The notes under the pieces are model-generated. The model had not been told where the DNA came from. It made no database searches and worked only from the letters and a program-made list of their open reading frames with translations. Made by a program: the position numbers and the translations under genes. Positions 15,902 through 21,069 of a DNA stretch of 21,069 nt are shown piece by piece; within the stretch, counting starts at the first letter, position 1; each line of letters opens with the position of its first letter. This DNA is from DATHRK01 sp035465395 (lineage in GTDB: Bacteria; Gemmatimonadota; Gemmatimonadetes; Longimicrobiales; RSA9): NCBI GenBank assembly GCA_035465395.1, contig DATHRK010000042.1, forward strand, positions 1 to 21,069, read 5' to 3'.

Positions 15902-16390
15902 TCACCCGCCCGTCAGCGCGCGCAGGACCAGATAGGCGGCCCACAGGCCCAGGCCCAGGATCGCGGCGAGCCCGGCGACCACCAACGCGACGACCCCGGC
16001 GCTGGCTTTCTTCGTGGGCGCCGGATCATCGAGGAAGCGCCTCAGCAGCGCGGCGTTCTTGGCGTTGGCCTTCCACGCGAAGTCGAAGACGTCGCCCACC
16101 ACGGGGATCGCGCCCAGCGCCGTGTCGAAGGCGACGTTGGCGACCATCCTGCCGAGCACGCTCGCCGAGGCACCCGCGCGGATCGCCGCGAGCACGATCC
16201 CGCCCGACAGCGCTGCCCCGGCCGCGTCGCCGATGCCGGGGATCAACCCGATCAGGCCGTCGAGGCCGATCCAGATGTCGGTGCCCGGGATCCGGATCGC
16301 GCGGTCCAGGACGCGCGCGAGCGCGTCGACACCGCGGTTCTCGACCGCCCCTCTACTGCCGCGGCGTTCCTCCGGCCGCAAGACGTCCAT
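15902..16390 (-). CDS. DUF4112 domain membrane protein
   Basis: This 162-residue protein carries the DUF4112 core. It runs ALARVLDRAIRIPGTDIWIGLDGLIGLIPGIGDAAGAAL (about 23-61), then FDTALGAIPVVGDVFDFAWKANAKNAALLRRFL. The repeated GLIPGIGD and AIPVVGD elements are the family signature. A hydrophobic helix (about 132-158) near the C-terminus is a likely membrane anchor. No function is established for the family. The ATG at 16390 has AGGGGG four bases upstream. It is divergent from the cation-chloride cotransporter gene, with 70 bases between starts. No clear promoter is visible in that gap for either gene. Confidence 0.9.
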   Translation of the reverse strand: MDVLRPEERRGSRGAVENRGVDALARVLDRAIRIPGTDIWIGLDGLIGLIPGIGDAAGAALSGGIVLAAIRAGASASVLGRMVANVAFDTALGAIPVVGDVFDFAWKANAKNAALLRRFLDDPAPTKKASAGVVALVVAGLAAILGLGLWAAYLVLRALTGG

Positions 16391-16460
16391 TCGACCCCCT
16401 GATCCAGCCCCGGGTTGGCTCCGTTGCGCCCCGCCCCCCGCCGCAAGCAGGTTTCGGTCC

Positions 16461-18731
16461 GTGCCTCCCGATACCCCTCCCAGCGCGCCCGCAGAGCGAG
16501 GCGCGCGCTCCGCGAACCGCGCCCAGACCGCGACGGACTCGCCCTACCAGCGTCGCGGCGAAGGTCGCCTCGGAACTTTCGGAGGCGTCTTCACGCCGTC
16601 GATCCTCACGATCCTCGGCGTCATCATGTACCTGCGGTTCGGCTGGGTCGTGGGCAACGTAGGCCTGGCGGGCACGCTGGCGATCGTCACGCTCGCGACG
16701 TCGATCACCTTCCTGACCGGCCTGTCGATCTCGGCGATCGCGACCGATCGGCGGGTCCGCGTCGGTGGCGCCTACTACATGATCAGCCGCGCGCTCGGGA
16801 TCGAGAGCGGCGGCGCCGTCGGCATCCCGCTCTACATAGCGCAGGCGCTGTCGGTGGCGCTCTACACGATCGGCTTCGCGGAGAGCATCGCGGGCGTCTG
16901 GCCCGGGCTGGACCAGAGGGTGGTCGCGCTGTCCGTGACGGTCCTCGTGGCGCTCGTCGCGATCCGCTCGGCCGAATTCGCGATCCGCGCGCAGTACGTG
17001 ATCATGGCCGCGATCGCGCTGTCGCTGCTGTCCCTCCTCGCGGGACACCCGGCGCGCGCGGGGTCGACCGGCCTCCTGCCCGACGCGGTCGGGTTGGCAC
17101 CGCCGGTCGGCGACGCCGGGTTCTGGGTGGTGTTCGCGGTGTTCTTCCCGGCGGTCACCGGCATCATGGCGGGCGTGAACATGTCGGGCGACCTGAAGAA
17201 CCCCGCCCGAGCGATCCCGCGCGGCACGCTCGCGGCGATCGGCGTCGGCTACCTGATCTACATGGCGCTGCCGGTCCTGCTGAACGCGCGTGCCGATCCC
17301 GTGGCGCTCCGCGCCGACCCCCTGATCATGCGGCGCATGGCGCTCTGGGGCGACGCGATCCTGCTGGGCGTCTGGGGGGCGACGCTGTCCAGCGCGGTGG
17401 GCAGCATCCTGGCCGCGCCGCGCGTGCTGCAGGCGCTGGCCCGCGACGGCGTGCTGCCCCGACGGTTGCGCTTCCTGGGCAAGGGCAGCGGCCCCGGCGA
17501 CGAACCGCGGATTGGGACCGCGGTCACGCTGGGCGTGGCGCTCGCCGCCGTCGCGCTCGGCAACCTGAACGCGATCGCGCCCGTCCTGACGATGTTCTTC
17601 CTGACCACCTACCTGGTCCTGAACGTGGCGGCGGGCGTCGAGGGCTTCCTGCGCAGCCCGTCCTACCGGCCGGCGTTCCGGGTGCACTGGTCGCTGTCCA
17701 TGCTGGGGGCCGCCGGGTGCCTGTGGGTGATGTTCCTCATCAACGCGCTGGCGACGGTCGTCGCCGCGCTGTCGATCCTCGGCATCTACCTCTGGCTGGA
17801 GCGGCGCGAGCTGGAGGCGGCGTGGGGCGACGTGCGCCACGGCGTGTGGCTGGCGCTCGTACGGGCCGGCGTCTTCCGCATCAGCCCGCAGGTCGACCCC
17901 AAGAACTGGCGGCCCCACCTGCTCGTCCTGTCCGGCGCGCCCACCAGCCGCTGGCCCCTCATCGAACTGGGCTCCGCGATCGGACACGGCCGAGCCCTCA
18001 TGACCGTGGCTTCGGTGCTGCCGCCCTCGGCGGTGGACGTGCGCCGCCAGGAGAAGCTGGAGCGCACGATCCGCGAGCACCTGGCGCGCCGCGGCGTGCG
18101 CGCGCTCGTGCGGCTGGTGGGCGCGCCGGACCCCTACGCGGGAGCCGAGCGTCTCGCGGAGACCTACGGGCTCGGCCCGCTCGTCCCCAACACGGTGCTG
18201 CTCGGCCGGAGCGAGAACGTCGAGCGCAGGGACCGCTACTGCCGCATGATCGCGACGCTCCACGGCGCCCGCCGCAACGTGATCATCCTTCGCCACGACC
18301 CCGAGCGCGGCTTCGGCGACCGGCGCCGCATCGACGTGTGGTGGGGCGGCCTTCAGAAGAACGGCGGACTGATGATCCTGCTCGCCTACCTGCTGCGGAC
18401 CAGCGTGGACTGGGGGCCGGCGCACGTGCGGCTGAAGCTCGTGGTCGAAAACGAGGACGCCGCCGAGGCCGCGCGCAGCAACCTCGCGGGGCTCATCCGC
18501 GACCTGCGCATCGGCGCGTCCTCGGAGGTGCTGGTGAGCGGCGGGCGGCCGTTCCCGCAGATCCTCCGGGAGTCCTCCGCCCAGGCCGATCTCATCTTCC
18601 TGGGGATGGCGCCGCCCGGCGACGACTTCACGGAGTACTACGCGCGCACCGTCGCCCTTTCGGACGGGCTGCCCTCCACCGCGTTCGTGCTGGCGGCAGA
18701 AGATCTAGAATTCGCGGAGGTGCTGGAGTAG
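16461..18731 (+). CDS. SLC12-like cation-chloride cotransporter (APC superfamily)
   Basis: This 756-residue protein resembles animal NKCC/KCC transporters. Hallmarks are GTFGGVFTPSILTILGVI (38-55) and YLRFGWVVG at helix 1, GGAYYMISRALGIESGGAVG (102-121) at helix 3, and GVNMSGDLKNPARAIPRGTL at helix 6. It has about 12 membrane helices to residue 460. The C-terminal cytosolic domain, about 280 residues, contains PNTVLLGRSENVERRDRY and ILRHDPERGFG as in the SLC12 regulatory domain, including universal-stress-like folds. Relatives move Na, K and Cl together; the ion choice here cannot be read. The frame is open back to 16014, but that stretch is antisense to DUF4112. The GTG at 16461 is chosen because it precedes a normal polar N-terminal tail. 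A weak AGG lies 9 bases upstream. Confidence 0.92.
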   Translation: MPPDTPPSAPAERGARSANRAQTATDSPYQRRGEGRLGTFGGVFTPSILTILGVIMYLRFGWVVGNVGLAGTLAIVTLATSITFLTGLSISAIATDRRVRVGGAYYMISRALGIESGGAVGIPLYIAQALSVALYTIGFAESIAGVWPGLDQRVVALSVTVLVALVAIRSAEFAIRAQYVIMAAIALSLLSLLAGHPARAGSTGLLPDAVGLAPPVGDAGFWVVFAVFFPAVTGIMAGVNMSGDLKNPARAIPRGTLAAIGVGYLIYMALPVLLNARADPVALRADPLIMRRMALWGDAILLGVWGATLSSAVGSILAAPRVLQALARDGVLPRRLRFLGKGSGPGDEPRIGTAVTLGVALAAVALGNLNAIAPVLTMFFLTTYLVLNVAAGVEGFLRSPSYRPAFRVHWSLSMLGAAGCLWVMFLINALATVVAALSILGIYLWLERRELEAAWGDVRHGVWLALVRAGVFRISPQVDPKNWRPHLLVLSGAPTSRWPLIELGSAIGHGRALMTVASVLPPSAVDVRRQEKLERTIREHLARRGVRALVRLVGAPDPYAGAERLAETYGLGPLVPNTVLLGRSENVERRDRYCRMIATLHGARRNVIILRHDPERGFGDRRRIDVWWGGLQKNGGLMILLAYLLRTSVDWGPAHVRLKLVVENEDAAEAARSNLAGLIRDLRIGASSEVLVSGGRPFPQILRESSAQADLIFLGMAPPGDDFTEYYARTVALSDGLPSTAFVLAAEDLEFAEVLE

Positions 18732-18753
18732 CGGCGTCCCGCCGGTACGTCTT

Positions 18754-18774
18754 CCGGCCCGGGCATGGGGCCGG
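18754..18774. terminator. Symmetric hairpin between convergent genes, possible bidirectional terminator
   Basis: CCGGCCC (18754-18760) and GGGCCGG (18768-18774) form a perfect 7-pair stem with a 7-base loop, lying between the cotransporter stop (18731) and the convergent lipoprotein stop (18794). There is no T run on either strand, so termination may need Rho or the hairpin may only protect 3' ends. Confidence 0.4.
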
Positions 18775-18793
18775 CTCTGCCCCGCCCCGAACG

Positions 18794-19321
18794 TCAGGGT
18801 GAGGCGGGCCCCCGGATCACGCCGTACGTCCGCACCCGGATCTGGCTCGTCCCCCGGTCCCCGACCACCCAGATCTTGCCGCCGGTGTCGGCCCCGATCG
18901 CGGCCGGCACGCCTATGAGCTGGAGCCTCTCGCCGCCCACCGAATCCGGCTCGGCGATCCAGAAATCGCTGCCGACGCGCAGGAGCGTGCCGACCACGGG
19001 CGTCTCGCCGCCCACCTCGAGCAGGTCGTACTGGATCACGTGGAACGCCTGCACGGGGCCCGGATCGTCGACCGTGTCGCCGACGATCCGCACCCGGTAG
19101 CTCTGCAGCGCCGAGATCTCCGGGGTGAGCGGCCCGACGATCCGCACGGTCTCCCCGTCGCCCTGGAACTGGACCCAGCTCTGGACGTCCGTCCCCACCA
19201 CCGCGGGGGTGCCCGTGATCGCCCGGGTCGCCCCGACCGGCGGCGCCGGGTCGTCGGGCTCGGCGTTGGCGCAGGCGGTCAGAACCAGGAGTCCGAGCAG
19301 GGCCGGCCGGCGGTCGATCAT
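18794..19321 (-). CDS. Small lipoprotein with two similar halves, unknown function
   Basis: I do not recognise a named family. The 175-residue protein has a short signal peptide with a good lipobox (LTAC, Cys17), so it should be a lipoprotein. After a Pro/Asp-rich linker, residues 41-102 and 109-170 align. Both begin with VVGT, continue through an aromatic strand and a VRIVG or LQLIG strand, and then reach VRIVGD or IWVVGD. This suggests two beta-rich (OB-like) domains from an internal duplication. The ATG at 19321 overlaps the metalloprotease stop as ATGA, and GTGAGG lies five bases upstream, so it is translated with that gene. It may assist, anchor or inhibit the protease; that is inference from coupling only. 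Confidence 0.78.
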   Translation of the reverse strand: MIDRRPALLGLLVLTACANAEPDDPAPPVGATRAITGTPAVVGTDVQSWVQFQGDGETVRIVGPLTPEISALQSYRVRIVGDTVDDPGPVQAFHVIQYDLLEVGGETPVVGTLLRVGSDFWIAEPDSVGGERLQLIGVPAAIGADTGGKIWVVGDRGTSQIRVRTYGVIRGPASP

Positions 19322-21069
19322 TGGAGCCTCACGATCCACATCTGCGAGGTGCCGGGCAGCAAGGCCCCGGACTGCGCGCGCGCGCGCACTGAAGTCGCCG
19401 GGCGGTTCAGCCCGGAGATGAGGTAGTACGCCGACGATCCGCCGCGGACGGTGATGTCGCTGGAGAAGGCGTCGAAGGAGACCTGGCGCGGCTCGAGACG
19501 CGCCGATGGAAACACCGGAGGAGCCCAGATGTCCGGAAGATCCCATGTCGGCAAGGAGACCTGGGGGTCCAAGCTTGCCGCTCTGTCGTCCGCGTACAGC
19601 ATGGCCGCCCAGGGGCCGAGCAGGTCTTCCATGCTTTGTCCGACCACGTCCTCGATGTTGGCGAATCCCGCGAGTTGGTTGTCGATCAGCGCGCGCTGGA
19701 TGGCCTGCGCCTCCGCCTGCGAGGACGCGACGTTGTCGCTCAGCCACCGGTAGAAGATCCACATCATGTAGACCAATGCCGCCGACTCGGTACAGGGCCC
19801 GAACCCTGGATCGCCGAAGTCGATCAGCCAACTGCACTGCTCCGGTGCGCCGGCAATGGACACGGACGTGTTCGCCGGGTTGAGACCCTGATAGAGGGCG
19901 ACGTAGGTAAAATTCTGCTCGAACCACATAGCGTTGAAGGATCCATCGTCCCCGAACGCGACGTCCGCGCCATAGTTCTGCCCCGCTGCCCGGCCGGTGT
20001 CGACGAAGCCGTTGAGCCCCTCCGCAAAGGCGGCTTGGGACTCCGCCTCCCAAAGCGTCTGCGGATTGAAAGGGTTCGTCGCCGCCTTGCGGCGCCCGAA
20101 CTGGATCACGTGCGTGAGCTCGTGGGCGAGGAGGGTGGGGGAGTCCGTCAGAAGGTCGGACGCGGTGTAGCCTCCCGCCGGCGCGCTCGAATAATAGATC
20201 TCCCCATCGTTGGAGCTGGCGCAGAACTCCGGGAAGAGGTCGGTCGTCGAAACAAATCCGATTACGTTGCCGGCGAAGTCGTTGACCTTGTGCGTGATGA
20301 GGATGGCGACCTTTCCGTTGCCGTCCAGGTCGGTGAAGTCGCCGAACCACGCCACGTTGACGTCGTGCACCTGGTCGTCGTAGAAGTCGCTGAGCTGGGC
20401 GAGCTGCACGCTGGACAGGCCACCCGCCGCGTTCGCGATGTCCTCCAGCCAGATGCCGCGCGTGCCGATCACCCGCACGACCGCGTCCACCTCCGTGAAG
20501 GTCGCGCACAGGTCCCCGTCGATGTTCGGGACCTTCACCTGGATGGTGTCGTTGACGGAGAGGTCCGAGGGGATCCTCGCCTGCGTTTCCGCGCCGGTCG
20601 ACCGTGCGCCCACGGCCGGCGCGCCCTGGGCGATCATCCGCGCCATCCACTGGCGCTCCTTCGCACGCAGGTTGGCCTCCGCGCGCCGGTGCCGCACCAT
20701 GCGGTCGTCCCCGGGAAGCTGGGGCACGGAGCCGAAGGCGGAGGAGTTCACCGCCGGCAACGCCGTGGAGCGCGAGCCGATGGCCGCAGCGGGGATCTGA
20801 CCGCGCACCCGCGGGAAGACCAATTGGCTCGCGTTCTCCTCGACCAGCTGCACCCCAAACACGTACTCCTCGTTCAGGATCTCCGCGCCGAACTGGAGGC
20901 AGAAGTCGGCGGGATCTTGGATCAGCAGGAACTGCCCGACCCCCATCGACAGCGGCGCCTTGGCCGGCTGCATGGGGTGGGTGACCGCGCCGCTCGAACC
21001 AATCGGGGTCGAGACGGCGACGGTCACGTTGCCGTCCGGGAAGCACTCCTCCGGCACGTCGATCATCAG
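19318..21069 (-). CDS. Secreted zinc metalloprotease (HELTH motif), N-terminus outside window
   Basis: At least 583 residues are visible; the frame is open to the window edge and shows no signal peptide, so the true start is beyond 21069. An ATG at 21066 is probably internal. Counting from it, SPTLLAHELTHVIQFGRR contains the HExxH zinc motif (315-319). WEAESQAAFAEG (339-350) offers the third ligand of gluzincins, most likely a Glu 20-30 residues downstream. TDLDGNGKVAIL (246-255) resembles a calcium-binding loop and sits before the active site, as in M30-like (hyicolysin) enzymes, but I cannot assign the family firmly. Four Cys lie in the catalytic region. The C-terminus is beta-rich. Base composition around 19880-20300 looks lower in GC than the rest of the window. 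It is translationally coupled to the lipoprotein downstream. Confidence 0.8.
   Translation of the reverse strand: MMIDVPEECFPDGNVTVAVSTPIGSSGAVTHPMQPAKAPLSMGVGQFLLIQDPADFCLQFGAEILNEEYVFGVQLVEENASQLVFPRVRGQIPAAAIGSRSTALPAVNSSAFGSVPQLPGDDRMVRHRRAEANLRAKERQWMARMIAQGAPAVGARSTGAETQARIPSDLSVNDTIQVKVPNIDGDLCATFTEVDAVVRVIGTRGIWLEDIANAAGGLSSVQLAQLSDFYDDQVHDVNVAWFGDFTDLDGNGKVAILITHKVNDFAGNVIGFVSTTDLFPEFCASSNDGEIYYSSAPAGGYTASDLLTDSPTLLAHELTHVIQFGRRKAATNPFNPQTLWEAESQAAFAEGLNGFVDTGRAAGQNYGADVAFGDDGSFNAMWFEQNFTYVALYQGLNPANTSVSIAGAPEQCSWLIDFGDPGFGPCTESAALVYMMWIFYRWLSDNVASSQAEAQAIQRALIDNQLAGFANIEDVVGQSMEDLLGPWAAMLYADDRAASLDPQVSLPTWDLPDIWAPPVFPSARLEPRQVSFDAFSSDITVRGGSSAYYLISGLNRPATSVRARAQSGALLPGTSQMWIVRLQ

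Noticed and set aside
16353..18425. A 690-residue minus-strand frame antisense to the cotransporter
   Set aside because: It is His/Arg/Gln/Asp-rich nonsense composition, and the opposite strand holds a well-conserved transporter.
11840..19321. Two proteins (the AstE-like hydrolase and the small lipoprotein) begin with the same residues MIDRRP
   Set aside because: The codons differ and the proteins are unrelated after position 6, so this is coincidence.
1..21069. A search by eye for CRISPR arrays, tRNA or rRNA genes, insertion sequences, toxin-antitoxin pairs and defence genes
   Set aside because: No spaced direct repeats, cloverleaf signatures, transposase motifs or known defence domains were found. 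The EVE protein alone is not enough to call a defence locus.

Overview
The window is about 70% GC and reads as chromosome from an uncultured Gram-negative bacterium, most likely a member of the Gemmatimonadota. The evidence is the mix of families: an Oar-type TonB-dependent receptor, TolB-like/TPR proteins with an FFDELKRR membrane head, a BTAD regulator joined to a TolB/TPR module, a DUF4097 protein, an M28 peptidase and an Omp85 protein. The taxonomic call is inferred from gene content, not from a marker gene. I see no rRNA, tRNA, CRISPR array, insertion sequence or phage gene. Thirteen genes lie fully in the window and two run off its ends. No gap exceeds 300 bases.

Layout. (1) 1-3787, plus strand: the 3' end of a TonB-dependent receptor, a GC-rich hairpin, an EVE-domain protein, and a membrane-anchored TolB-like/TPR protein. 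(2) 3819-10776, minus strand: a very large BTAD regulator with a TolB-like/TPR tail, a secreted DUF4097 repeat protein, and an outer-membrane Omp85 protein with an unusual kinase-like N-terminal half. An intrinsic terminator facing plus lies alone between the first two of these. (3) 10889-13230, minus strand: a compact operon encoding a RimB-type aspartic protease, RimK glutamate ligase and an AstE/aspartoacylase-like zinc hydrolase. A TSUP transporter (13363-14223) is divergent from it. (4) 14213-16390, minus strand: an M28 peptidase lipoprotein and a DUF4112 membrane protein. A bacterial SLC12-type cation-chloride cotransporter (16461-18731) is divergent from DUF4112. (5) 18794-21069, minus strand: a zinc metalloprotease cut by the window edge, coupled by an ATGA overlap to a small lipoprotein with two similar halves.

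How the genes may work together. The clearest functional unit is RimB-RimK-AstE-like: RimK adds glutamates to a protein tail (ribosomal protein S6 in known cases), and the protease and hydrolase are candidates for removing or editing them. The two TolB/TPR proteins are convergent, share the same core, and differ at the N-terminus: one has a three-helix membrane head, the other a DNA-binding BTAD head followed by a membrane anchor. Much of the rest concerns the cell envelope. The strongest leads are the kinase-like Omp85 protein, the glutamylation operon, the CadC-like architecture of the BTAD regulator, and the orphan plus-strand terminator that may mark a small RNA.
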